Assembly (NCBI RefSeq): GCF_014698835.1
Contig: NZ_JACJTU010000037.1
Coordinates: 1-64,000, forward strand
Direction: 5' to 3'
Origin: Nostoc paludosum FACHB-159
GTDB lineage: Bacteria; Cyanobacteriota; Cyanobacteriia; Cyanobacteriales; Nostocaceae
DNA: 64,000 nt
Shown here: positions 34,514-42,884 of the stretch, piece after piece
Numbering within the stretch: position 1 is the stretch's first letter
How the letters are laid out: every line of letters begins with the position of its first letter
Position numbers and translations under genes: made by a program
The notes under the pieces: model-generated
Database searches by the model: none
What the model was told of the DNA's origin: nothing
The model's input: only the letters and a program-made list of their open reading frames with translations

Positions 34514-35653
34514 CTAATAAGAACGAGGCAAGCTGATATAAAATTGCGCTCCGCCTTGTGGCGAATTAGCTGCCCAAAGGCTTCCATGATGATCGAGAAC
34601 AATTTTTTTAGCAATAGTTAAACCAAGCCCTGTACCTCCCGAACGACGAGAATAAAAAGGAGTAAATATTTTATTTAGGTCATCTGTAGATAGACCTGGG
34701 CCTCTATCGGAAATCTGAATTAATACTTCACTTTGGAAGATTTGCCAACTACAATTAATAGTTCCTGAAATTGGGCTGAAGTGGACGGCATTGCTCAATA
34801 AATTATCAAAAACTTGCTTCATTTGCAACCGATCCATTGGTAATATATCAGAAGTTTCTGAATAAGCTATTTTTAGCTTCTTTTGCAAAATTAAAGGTTT
34901 TAATCCCTGAATACTTTCAGCGACCAACGATTTTAAATCGTGAGGAGCAACTCTTAATTTCGTCTTTTGGCTACAATAAATCAATTCAGTTAAATTAGTA
35001 TCTAAATCATGAATAGTTTCACGAATAATAGCAGCTTGTTCTTGCCAAGGAGTATCTGTTAATTCCAGATATAAATTTTCTGCATAAAGACCAATCATCC
35101 CTAAAGGTTGCCGCAGCTGATGTCCTGCGCGTTGGAGTACGTGTTCAAGCAGTTGAATTTCAGCTTTTTGCCGTTGTGTTTCTAGGTAAATATCTAAATA
35201 CTTGCTGACTAACATTGCAGTTCGCTTTACCTCCTCTTGCAAATTTAAAGGCAAAGGTTGGCGAGCAAGTATAAGAATATATTCAGGGTTGCTATTTCTA
35301 TAACCTAAAGGGCAAACATAACAACTTGATGATGTAAAAGATGATATATCAATTTCATTAAGTGTAAAACTTGGAGGAAAGTCCACTAGCCATGATTCTG
35401 AATTCAAATATGCTAACGTTTTTTGTGAAAGATATTGACTTTGGGGCTGATGGCTAACTTCTTGATGGTTTCCTATGGATGGATCGTAGTAGACAATCCG
35501 ACCCCAATAAATAGAATATTTATTTGTTAAACTTTCAATTTGTAGCTGGCAAAAGCTTTGTAACTCTGATGGACTAGAAGATGGGAAACTAAGATTAGAG
35601 TTTTGGGTAAATTTGTTTAAAACTTTAGCTGTCTTTTCTTTTATAACTTGCAT
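34514..35653 (-). CDS. Sensor histidine kinase, partner of the NarL-type regulator
   Basis: 379 residues, no membrane helices. The N-terminal part (about 20-165) looks like a GAF-type sensor. HisKA has phospho-acceptor His178 in HQLRQPLG. The ATPase domain has an N box (DNLLSNAVHFSP), G1 (DRGPGLS) and G2 (GGTGLGLT). The start at 35653 is chosen because GGGAG lies five bases upstream; a longer ATG at 35665 has no ribosome site. It lies upstream of the response regulator in one operon. A copy of the shared ATAACTTATCT-TTCACCC motif lies about 170 bp upstream (35826-35846). Confidence 0.9.
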   Translation of the reverse strand: MQVIKEKTAKVLNKFTQNSNLSFPSSSPSELQSFCQLQIESLTNKYSIYWGRIVYYDPSIGNHQEVSHQPQSQYLSQKTLAYLNSESWLVDFPPSFTLNEIDISSFTSSSCYVCPLGYRNSNPEYILILARQPLPLNLQEEVKRTAMLVSKYLDIYLETQRQKAEIQLLEHVLQRAGHQLRQPLGMIGLYAENLYLELTDTPWQEQAAIIRETIHDLDTNLTELIYCSQKTKLRVAPHDLKSLVAESIQGLKPLILQKKLKIAYSETSDILPMDRLQMKQVFDNLLSNAVHFSPISGTINCSWQIFQSEVLIQISDRGPGLSTDDLNKIFTPFYSRRSGGTGLGLTIAKKIVLDHHGSLWAANSPQGGAQFYISLPRSY

Positions 35654-35825
35654 AATGGCTCCCATGAATTGAAATGCAAAGATGGTTTTGAATTAGTTGA
35701 TTATTGCTCGTTTATCTTCCCCTGCCTGAATATATAAATTTCCTGAACTCAAGGGTATTGAGTTATGGGTAATTTAGTAACTCAACACCGCTAATATTGA
35801 GTTTCCTGTTTGCCAGCAGATTTGA

Positions 35826-35846
35826 GGGTGAAGAAAGATAAGTTAT
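35826..35846 (-). promoter_or_regulatory. Shared upstream motif, site D (histidine kinase)
   Basis: On the minus strand this reads ATAACTTATCTTTCTTCACCC, differing at one position from the copy at 54711. It lies about 170 bp upstream of the histidine kinase start, in the same orientation relative to its gene as the other three copies. Confidence 0.5.
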
Positions 35847-36225
35847 CCACGAAGATAAGAAAATGTTTTTTCTGTGGCGTTTCTAATTGAGGCGATATAT
35901 AGGAATCCGGTTTGTTTGATTTGGAGAATTTATTTGTGTAGACAGGGAGTAGGGAATGGGGAGTAGGGAGTAGGACAGAAGCCTTGTCTGGATGTACTGA
36001 TTTTTTTCACGCAATCAAATGTGAGTCCTATAGATAGTACATTTATACAAATCAGTTTTGATTTCTGAATCGCTCGTAGAGAGAGGGAACGGGAAATGGG
36101 GAGCAGATAAAAAGGAATACTAGCTTCGCAAAAATCAAATAGGATTCCTATATAAATATAGATTGCTCGATTTTGGGACACAATAGGCTTTAGTATCGAC
36201 TATTAATTCTGCGCTAACTTTTTTC

Positions 36226-36247
36226 ATAACTTAACTATCTTCACCCC
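36226..36247 (+). promoter_or_regulatory. Shared upstream motif, site B (ABC operon)
   Basis: ATAACTTAACTATCTTCACC, preceded by CTAACTTTTTTC much as in site A. It lies 125 bp upstream of the ABC ATPase ATG. Confidence 0.5.
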
Positions 36248-36371
36248 ATGTCGCCTTGTTTAATTAGAAGCTAAAAGACGACTAAACAACTAGGAAAGGG
36301 TTAGATCGGTGTTAACTGAAAGATAACCTCAACATGAGATTCTATTTAATTATTTCTTCACAAGGAGAATC

Positions 36372-37697
36372 ATGGTATTGAACAAAGTAACAGAACACCT
36401 GATTGCTCTCAAAAGTGTCAGAAAATCTTACCAGCAACCCAACGGACAGGAAATTGTCATTTTGGAAAATATCAATCTTGAGCTACGTCCGGGGGAAATA
36501 GTTGCATTGCTGGGGCCTTCTGGTTCGGGAAAATCTACTTTAATGCGGATAGTTGCTGGATTAATCTCTCCCAGTAAAGGTGAAGTTTTGTATCATGAGC
36601 GTCCTCTAGTTGGATTAAATCCTGGGGTAGCAATTGTTTTTCAAAGCTTTGCTCTGTATCCTTGGTTAAGCGTATTAGAGAATGTGGAACTGGGTTTAAA
36701 AGCTAAGGGAGAACCGCTAGAATCTAGACGGCAAAAAGCCCTGAAGATGATTGATATTATTGGTTTAGATGGATTTGAAAACGCCTATCCTAAGGAACTT
36801 TCTGGGGGAATGCGCCAGCGTGTGGGATTTGCTAGGGCTTTGGCGGTAGAACCGGAACTGTTATGTATGGATGAGCCGTTTTCGGCGTTGGACGTGCTGA
36901 CAGCAGAAAACTTGCGATTTGAGTTACTAGATTTGTGGTTAGAACGACGCATACCCACTAAAGCAGTTCTCATTGTTACACATGGTATTGAAGAAGCGGT
37001 GATTATGGCCGATCGCATTATTGTTCTAGGACGCAATCCTGGGAGAATCCGTGCTGACTTACCTGTAACTTTACCTCACTACCGCGATCGCAAACATCCC
37101 AGTTTTCAAGCCTTAGTAGATCGAGTTTATACAATTATCACTAACCCAGATTTAGATAAAATTGACACACCTGCAACTCCCTCCGTACAAGCTGCAACAC
37201 CACAAGCGAGATATCAGTCTTTACCGGCTGTACGCATTGGTTCAATTGCTGGTTTATTGGAATTATTAGAAGACCGTCAAGAAAAAGATTTATATCGGCT
37301 TGCCCAAGAATTACAACTAGAAGTAGATGATATTTTACCAATTGTAGAAGCTGCAAAATTAATGGATTTTGTAGAACTGGCAGAAGGCGATATTAGCTTA
37401 AAACCAATCGCCCAAGAATTTATCAATGGCGGTATTGATGAACGAAAACAAATTGTGCGAGCGCAACTCTTAACTCACATTCGCCTAGTACAACAAATTT
37501 ATCGTCTTCTGGAAGCAAAACAAAATCAACGCATTCCTGAAGAATTAGTTTTAGATATCCTAGAAACTCACTTTAGCCCCAAAGAAGCCGAGCAACAATT
37601 AGAAACCGTTGTTGATTGGGGTCGTTACGCTGAGATATACGGCTACGATGAACCATCCGGACAAATATTTTTAGAACAAGCTGTTGTTAGTCATTAG
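36372..37697 (+). CDS. ABC transporter ATPase, NitT/TauT type, with AAA-associated C-terminal domain
   Basis: 441 residues. The ABC module (10-245) has Walker A GPSGSGKS (48-55), signature LSGGMRQR (143-150), Walker B LLCMDEP (163-169) and the switch His in VTHGIEEA, as in nitrate/sulfonate/taurine-type importers. A C-terminal extension (about 275-435) matches the AAA-associated domain found in a subset of these ATPases, perhaps regulatory. A good AAGGAG precedes the ATG. The last codons and stop lie inside a heptamer repeat array. The permease gene follows after 80 bp. No substrate-binding protein is encoded nearby, so the substrate is unknown. Confidence 0.9.
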   Translation: MVLNKVTEHLIALKSVRKSYQQPNGQEIVILENINLELRPGEIVALLGPSGSGKSTLMRIVAGLISPSKGEVLYHERPLVGLNPGVAIVFQSFALYPWLSVLENVELGLKAKGEPLESRRQKALKMIDIIGLDGFENAYPKELSGGMRQRVGFARALAVEPELLCMDEPFSALDVLTAENLRFELLDLWLERRIPTKAVLIVTHGIEEAVIMADRIIVLGRNPGRIRADLPVTLPHYRDRKHPSFQALVDRVYTIITNPDLDKIDTPATPSVQAATPQARYQSLPAVRIGSIAGLLELLEDRQEKDLYRLAQELQLEVDDILPIVEAAKLMDFVELAEGDISLKPIAQEFINGGIDERKQIVRAQLLTHIRLVQQIYRLLEAKQNQRIPEELVLDILETHFSPKEAEQQLETVVDWGRYAEIYGYDEPSGQIFLEQAVVSH

Positions 37698-37756
37698 TCA
37701 TTAGTCATTAGTCATTAGTCATTAGTTATTAGTCATTAGTTATTAGTCATTAGTTA
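37687..37756. repeat. TTAGTCA heptamer array (10 copies) spanning a stop codon
   Basis: Ten consecutive heptamers TTAGTCA/TTAGTTA cover the last three codons and TAG stop of the ABC ATPase gene and most of the gap to the permease gene. It is a classic short tandemly repeated sequence of heterocystous cyanobacteria. Stops in the repeat define the C-terminus SH. Confidence 0.85.
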
Positions 37757-37777
37757 TTCTCCCCACTCACCAATTTT

Positions 37778-39517
37778 ATGACTCGACCCCTCACTCCTGC
37801 TAACAAAACTCTCGAAAGGAACAATTGGACTTGGCAAGATGGATTGTTAATTTTATCAATCGTTTCTTTGATTGTGCTAATTATCAGAACTGGTTCGCAA
37901 TTTACTGGAAATTTTCAACCTGAACTGACAATTTCTACAAATATCAATGCTTTACCAGGATATACAGCCCAAACCTTGATTCGCATGGGGCTGGCTTACT
38001 TTTTATCGCTAATTTTTACATTACTCTATGCCTATACTGCTTATCACTCCCGAATTGCAGAACGGATTTTAATTCCGATGTTAGATATTTTGCAATCGAT
38101 TCCAGTACTATCTTTTTTACCAGGTGTAGTATTGGCTCTGATTGCTTTGTTTCCGGGTGAAAGAATTGGTGTAGAACTAGCAGCTATTTTACTAATTTTT
38201 ACTGGAATGACTTGGAACATGACTTTTAGTTTTTACCAATCTCTCCAAAGTATTCCGCGAGAATTATTAGAAGCAGCGCAAGTTTATCGGCTCAATCTTT
38301 GGCAACGTTTTTGGACATTAGAGTTACCATCTGGTGCGATTGGTTTAGTTTGGAATAGTGTAATGTCGGTAGCTGGAGGCTGGTTTTTTCTAATTGCGAT
38401 CGAGTCATTTACTTTAGGAAATCAAGATTTTCGCTTACCAGGGTTAGGCTCTTTTTTAGGTACAGCAGCCAACAAGGGAGATTTTATCGCTATATTTTGG
38501 GGCTTGGCGGTGCTAATTGGCGTGATTGTCGTAACTGATTTTTTTGTGTGGCGACCTTTGATTGCTTGGGCAGAAAAATTTAAGTTGGAGATGGTAGAGA
38601 CAGAAAATGTACCTCAATCTTCAGTATTAAATATTATTAGGCGATCGCCTACTTTACGCGCAATTAGCGAAAAGGTTATTCAGCCATTACAATCAGCGAT
38701 AGACAACGGTTTAATTCGCTCATTCCCCGTGCGTTCTGTACCTGTCAACGCCAAAGGTAGTCTGAATTTAGGGAATTTGTTCAATTGGGTATTTGTTAGT
38801 GGCTTCACCTTAATTGTCCTGTGGGGTACTTGGGAAGCTGTGCTACTTTTACGGACTTTGGGTTGGGATGATTGGCTACAGGTAATCAAAGGTGCTGCTT
38901 TGACGGCGTTACGGGTAGTTATTGCTTTAATATTATCCCTGTTGTGGACTGTACCTGTGGGAGTGGCTATTGGCCGCAATCGGCGGTTGGCTCAAATATT
39001 GCAACCATTGGTACAAATCGCTGCTTCTGTGCCGGCTACAGCTTTATTTCCGGTGCTGCTATTGGGTTTAACTCGTATTGCTGGCGGCTTGCAAATTGGT
39101 GCGATCGCTCTAATGATGTTAGGAACAATGTGGTATATCTTATTCAATGTTATTGCTGGGGCGCAATCGATTCCTTCAGACCTCATTGAAGCTGCTTGGG
39201 TATATAAACTTTCCCTTTTACAACGTTGGCAAACCTTAATTTTACCCGCCATCTTTCCTTACTTAATTACCGGAATTATTACCGCCGTTGGTGGTGCTTG
39301 GAATGCCAGTATTGTCAGCGAATACGTCACATTTCAAGGGCGAGTAATTAGCACTTCTGGGTTGGGTGCAACAATTTCTAATGCCACAGCTACAGGCAAT
39401 TTCTCTCTGTTATTAGCTTCAACTGTGGTAATGTCTTTATTAGTTGTGTTAACTAATCGTTTGGTTTGGCGACCCCTCTACAATCTAGCTCAAGAGAGAT
39501 ATCAATTATTGATATAA
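37778..39517 (+). CDS. ABC transporter permease, two permease halves fused
   Basis: 579 residues with about twelve transmembrane helices. Two tandem BPD-type permease domains each carry an EAA loop: ELLEAAQVYRLNLWQRFWTL in the first half (about 165-185) and DLIEAAWVYKLSLLQRWQTL in the second (about 470-490). A soluble linker at about 265-330 joins them. The natural fusion gives a pseudo-symmetric channel for the ATPase encoded upstream. No Shine-Dalgarno is seen before the ATG, so translation may depend on the upstream gene. The substrate is not predictable. Confidence 0.9.
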   Translation: MTRPLTPANKTLERNNWTWQDGLLILSIVSLIVLIIRTGSQFTGNFQPELTISTNINALPGYTAQTLIRMGLAYFLSLIFTLLYAYTAYHSRIAERILIPMLDILQSIPVLSFLPGVVLALIALFPGERIGVELAAILLIFTGMTWNMTFSFYQSLQSIPRELLEAAQVYRLNLWQRFWTLELPSGAIGLVWNSVMSVAGGWFFLIAIESFTLGNQDFRLPGLGSFLGTAANKGDFIAIFWGLAVLIGVIVVTDFFVWRPLIAWAEKFKLEMVETENVPQSSVLNIIRRSPTLRAISEKVIQPLQSAIDNGLIRSFPVRSVPVNAKGSLNLGNLFNWVFVSGFTLIVLWGTWEAVLLLRTLGWDDWLQVIKGAALTALRVVIALILSLLWTVPVGVAIGRNRRLAQILQPLVQIAASVPATALFPVLLLGLTRIAGGLQIGAIALMMLGTMWYILFNVIAGAQSIPSDLIEAAWVYKLSLLQRWQTLILPAIFPYLITGIITAVGGAWNASIVSEYVTFQGRVISTSGLGATISNATATGNFSLLLASTVVMSLLVVLTNRLVWRPLYNLAQERYQLLI

Positions 39518-39621
39518 GTAGGGACACACAGCTAATAAAAATTCAAAATTCACGCATTAATAAACTTTAGCAGAATCTAGGTTTTGGGTTTTGAATCTGT
39601 TGCTTGATTTTAGAGAATTGG

Positions 39622-39764
39622 TATAATATCAAGTCTGCTTAATTACTTATAAATCCAGAAACACCCCACCCGCCTTACGGCACCCTCCCCTTGGCAAGGG
39701 GAGGGTTGGGGAGGGGTAACGCGAGGACTCTAATTATAACTAATCATCCGAACTTGATATAATA
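39622..39764. repeat. MITE-like element with terminal inverted repeats
   Basis: TATAATATCAAGT at the left (39622-39634) is inverted at the right as ACTTGATATAATA (39752-39764). The interior has GC-rich ACCCCACCCGCC and the CCCTCCCC hairpin, with no open frame. About 143 bp long. It lies between the 3' ends of the permease and hybrid kinase genes. Confidence 0.55.
39683..39705. terminator. CCCTCCCCTT hairpin between convergent genes
   Basis: CCCTCCCCTT and AAGGGGAGGG form a perfect 10 bp stem with a three-base GGC loop. It lies within the MITE-like element between the plus-strand permease and the minus-strand hybrid kinase. It lacks a T-run, so termination is uncertain. Confidence 0.45.
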
Positions 39765-39797
39765 GGCATTCAGCAGTATTTCCTATTCCCTGTTCCC

Positions 39798-42700
39798 TTA
39801 CTTCAGAACATATTTTTCAATTTCTGCAACTAACTCTTTTAAACTTACAGGCTTGGCCATATAACTATCTACACCCACAGCCATGATTTGTTCTTTATCC
39901 GATCGCATGGCAAAGGAAGTTAGAGCAATAATTGGTATATGGGCAATATCTAGGTCTGCGCGAATTTGGCGGGTTGCTTCTAAACCATCCATTTCTGGCA
40001 TTTGCACATCCATAAGAATTAACTTTGGGTGCTGGGTTTTGGCAATTTCTATTGCTTCTTGTCCATTGTTTGCCAACACAATCTCATAGCCATAAGCTTC
40101 TAAATATTGGGTAATAGTTAATACATTAGCTTCGTTATCTTCTGCTAGGAGAATCAATGGTCTAGAAGAGATATTTCTACTCTCTACAATTTCTCTACTC
40201 TGAATCTCAGTTTCTTCTACAACTTCGCTAGTTTGTTTTTCAGGTTCCTTCCACGGTAGCGAAACTGTAAATCGGCTACCTTTATTTACTTCACTTTCAA
40301 CAGCTATACTACCGCCATGTAGCTCGGCAATTCGTTTAACTAAAGACAGCCCTAAACCAGTGCCAGCATAACGACGAGTATAGGAATTTTCTACTTGGAC
40401 AAAGGGTTGAAATAAATTTGACAAGTTTTCTTGTGTAATTCCAATACCAGTATCTATTACACTAAATTGAATTGTATTAACTTTATTGGTAATTGGATCT
40501 ATTTGGGTTGCCACTTCTAATCTCACTTCGCCACCGTCGGGTGTAAATTTCACAGCATTACTCAACAAATTAATCAATAATTGTCGTATTCGTCGCTCAT
40601 CTACTTGAATTTTTCCTATATTGTCGGCTATTTGGGAGTTGAGGCGGATATTTTTCTTGAATGCTTGCTGTTTTACAAAAGTGAGACTAGATTCGCACAA
40701 TCCTTTGACAGAGGTAGGAGACAGTTCTAGTTCCATCTTGCCTGATTCAATTTTGGCAAGGTCGAGAATATCGTTAATTAATGCTAGTAGGTGCTTACCA
40801 CTATTTTCTAGGGTAGTTAAAGACTTGTGTTGTTCTTCCGTTACCGGGCCGCACACTTCATCTTGCAGGGCTTCGGTAATTCCTAAAATCGAGTTGAGGG
40901 GAGTCCGCAATTCGTGACTCATATTCGCTAGGAAAGTGCTTTTAGCGAGGTTGGCAACTTCCGCGGCTTCTTTGGCTTGGCGTAAAGCCACTTCTGCGCG
41001 TTGGCGTTCGCATACTTCCAGTGTCAACGCCACAAAGTCGGTAATGGAACCAGCAAAATTTTGTTCGCTTAGTTTCCACTGGCAGGTGATACCAACCTGT
41101 TCGTGAAATACCATTCCCACTACTTCACCACCAACCCAGATTGGTGCATCCATTAAAGAAACAATGTTATTTGGTGCTAATTGTTCGTGCCAAAATTCTT
41201 GTACTCGTGAGTCGTTACGAGTGTCGCTAACAGTAATTGTCCGGGCGCTGGCTACTGCTGCAAAATATACAGGATATTCAGCTCGGCTGCGTTCTAATCC
41301 TGCGGAATGTCTATTGTGGCTGCGTTCGTAGAGGTCTACACATTGGAGTTTGCTGCGATCGCTACTATAAAGCCAAATGCTGACTCGTTCTACTTCTAAG
41401 GCTTGGGCAGCTTTCTCTGTAATAAAATGAAATGCTGTCTCTAAATCTCCTGTGGAAATTGCTCGATGTTTGGCGAGTTGGGCTAATGCTTGACTGTGCT
41501 GGCGTAGTTGCTGCTCGTTTTGGGTACGTTCGCGAATTTCTTGCTGTAATTCTTGGGTTCGCTGTTCTACGCGCAGTTCTAATTCTTCAAAGGAGGCTCG
41601 TAACTGTTGGGACATCTGATTAAAAGACTGACCCAAAACTTCCAGTTCGGCAATGCCTTCTACAACGACTACTGATTCTGCATCGTTCCTAAAACTACCA
41701 TCCGCAGCGGTTTCTGCCAAGGCTTTGGCGGCTCTACTGAGGCGCAGAACGGGTTGAGCAATCCAGCGAGTTGTGAGAATCCCTAATATCGTAGCTAATA
41801 GGAAGGCTGCCAAGCAGAGGAAAATAGTGATTTGCGTGTGGCGGTTGATTTGCTCCATGAAGTCAGATTCTGGGATGACTACTGCAATCAACCAATCGAT
41901 ATTTGTTTCATCATTAAATGGCTGGATTTCTAAAAATTGCCGTTTACCAGCGACAGAAAATTCTAATTCTTGTAAACTACTGATTTGATTTAAATTATTG
42001 AATTTTTTGGCTAAATATTTCGATGTGGCTTGAGTTAAGGAATTAATACTTTCGGATGCGGTTAATCTTACAGTTCTACCATTTTTGATCGCAAATGGTT
42101 GTTCGCCTGTGGAAGATGCTACCAGTAATCCAGAGCGCTCGATAATAAAAATTTGTCCTGTTTTACCTACTTTGAGATTGCTTAAATGTTTGCCAATATC
42201 TGATAAATGCGACAGTGTAGTATTAACTCCCAACAGCTGACCTTGGGAATTGTAAATAGGTATAGAGGCGCTAATACGTAGAGCTTTTTCTGTTAGTGGT
42301 GCGTAGATTTGACTAAAACTGAATTGCCGTTGCTTAACTGCTGTTTGATAAAAAGGACGCGATCGCGGGTCGAAATTTTTGACTATTTCTGATAGTTGAG
42401 TGCGTTTATCTTTATTATCAATTTTGTAACTATAAAGGTTGTAATTGCTTAATCTACCTGACTTTTTCACCAAAAATTCATCATTATTCAGTTTTTCTAC
42501 CGATAGGTATTCTCGTTGTTGGTTACTAATAGCAATGTCAACAGCAGTCGGAAAGATTTCCAATTGGTGCATTAAATATGGTTCCCAAGCAGAGATATCC
42601 TGCATATTTAACAGTCCAAATTGCAAGGCATTTTTGTTGCCATTTAGTATCTGATGGGGAGTAGATAAAAATGTCTGTAAGTCTTGTCTAACTTGGTTGG

Positions 42701-42884
42701 CAATCTGCCGACGTAACTCGCTGGCTACTTCATTGACTGCGGTCTGCCCGTTACGGAAAGACAAGTATCCTGTTAATCCCACTGCTAAGGAGATTTGTAG
42801 TAAAAATGGTACGACGAGAACGCGACCGAGTGGAACATTCTTCACTAAGCTGGAAAGCCAACTTTGCCCAGGATTTTGATTCAT
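39798..42884 (-). CDS. Hybrid sensor histidine kinase: Cache, HAMP, GAF, HisKA, HATPase, REC
   Basis: 1028 residues. A first helix (about 20-42) is followed by an extracytoplasmic double Cache sensor (about 50-340), a second helix (about 350-370), HAMP, a coiled coil, a GAF domain (about 470-630, PCC-type phytochrome-like but without a clear bilin Cys), HisKA with His657 in MSHELRTPL, an ATPase with DTGIGI and GTGLGLS, and a C-terminal receiver with Asp959 in LILMDVQMPEMDG. It should sense a small extracellular ligand and relay phosphate internally. The ATG overlaps the stop of the NB-ARC/WD40 gene (ATGA, 42881-42884), so the two are translated together. Confidence 0.93.
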   Translation of the reverse strand: MNQNPGQSWLSSLVKNVPLGRVLVVPFLLQISLAVGLTGYLSFRNGQTAVNEVASELRRQIANQVRQDLQTFLSTPHQILNGNKNALQFGLLNMQDISAWEPYLMHQLEIFPTAVDIAISNQQREYLSVEKLNNDEFLVKKSGRLSNYNLYSYKIDNKDKRTQLSEIVKNFDPRSRPFYQTAVKQRQFSFSQIYAPLTEKALRISASIPIYNSQGQLLGVNTTLSHLSDIGKHLSNLKVGKTGQIFIIERSGLLVASSTGEQPFAIKNGRTVRLTASESINSLTQATSKYLAKKFNNLNQISSLQELEFSVAGKRQFLEIQPFNDETNIDWLIAVVIPESDFMEQINRHTQITIFLCLAAFLLATILGILTTRWIAQPVLRLSRAAKALAETAADGSFRNDAESVVVVEGIAELEVLGQSFNQMSQQLRASFEELELRVEQRTQELQQEIRERTQNEQQLRQHSQALAQLAKHRAISTGDLETAFHFITEKAAQALEVERVSIWLYSSDRSKLQCVDLYERSHNRHSAGLERSRAEYPVYFAAVASARTITVSDTRNDSRVQEFWHEQLAPNNIVSLMDAPIWVGGEVVGMVFHEQVGITCQWKLSEQNFAGSITDFVALTLEVCERQRAEVALRQAKEAAEVANLAKSTFLANMSHELRTPLNSILGITEALQDEVCGPVTEEQHKSLTTLENSGKHLLALINDILDLAKIESGKMELELSPTSVKGLCESSLTFVKQQAFKKNIRLNSQIADNIGKIQVDERRIRQLLINLLSNAVKFTPDGGEVRLEVATQIDPITNKVNTIQFSVIDTGIGITQENLSNLFQPFVQVENSYTRRYAGTGLGLSLVKRIAELHGGSIAVESEVNKGSRFTVSLPWKEPEKQTSEVVEETEIQSREIVESRNISSRPLILLAEDNEANVLTITQYLEAYGYEIVLANNGQEAIEIAKTQHPKLILMDVQMPEMDGLEATRQIRADLDIAHIPIIALTSFAMRSDKEQIMAVGVDSYMAKPVSLKELVAEIEKYVLK

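Larger units (their letters stand above)
35654..36371. other. Divergent 718 bp intergenic region with repeats and two shared motif sites
   Basis: No gene is supported. Two motif copies (35826-35846 minus, 36226-36247 plus) face the histidine kinase and the ABC operon. Three copies of an ATCAAATAGGATTCCTATAT-like repeat lie at about 35895-35923 (inverted), 36011-36040 and 36131-36156. A GGGAGTAGGGAATGGGGAG tract lies at about 35945-35975. AAGGAG at 36362-36367 is the ribosome site of the ABC ATPase gene. Confidence 0.55.

Noticed and set aside
35930-36181. 83-codon minus-strand frame in the gap upstream of the ABC genes
   Set aside because: Made of repeat sequence (GGGAGTAGGG tracts and the ATCAAATAGGATTCCTAT repeat), no ribosome site, no family.
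36180-36371. Riboswitch upstream of the ABC operon
   Set aside because: I could not find a paired structure or conserved core of a known riboswitch class; only motif site B and repeats are visible.
37687-37756. Heptamer repeat as a CRISPR or replication iteron array
   Set aside because: Seven-base units without spacers; typical short tandem repeats of these cyanobacteria and no replication genes nearby.
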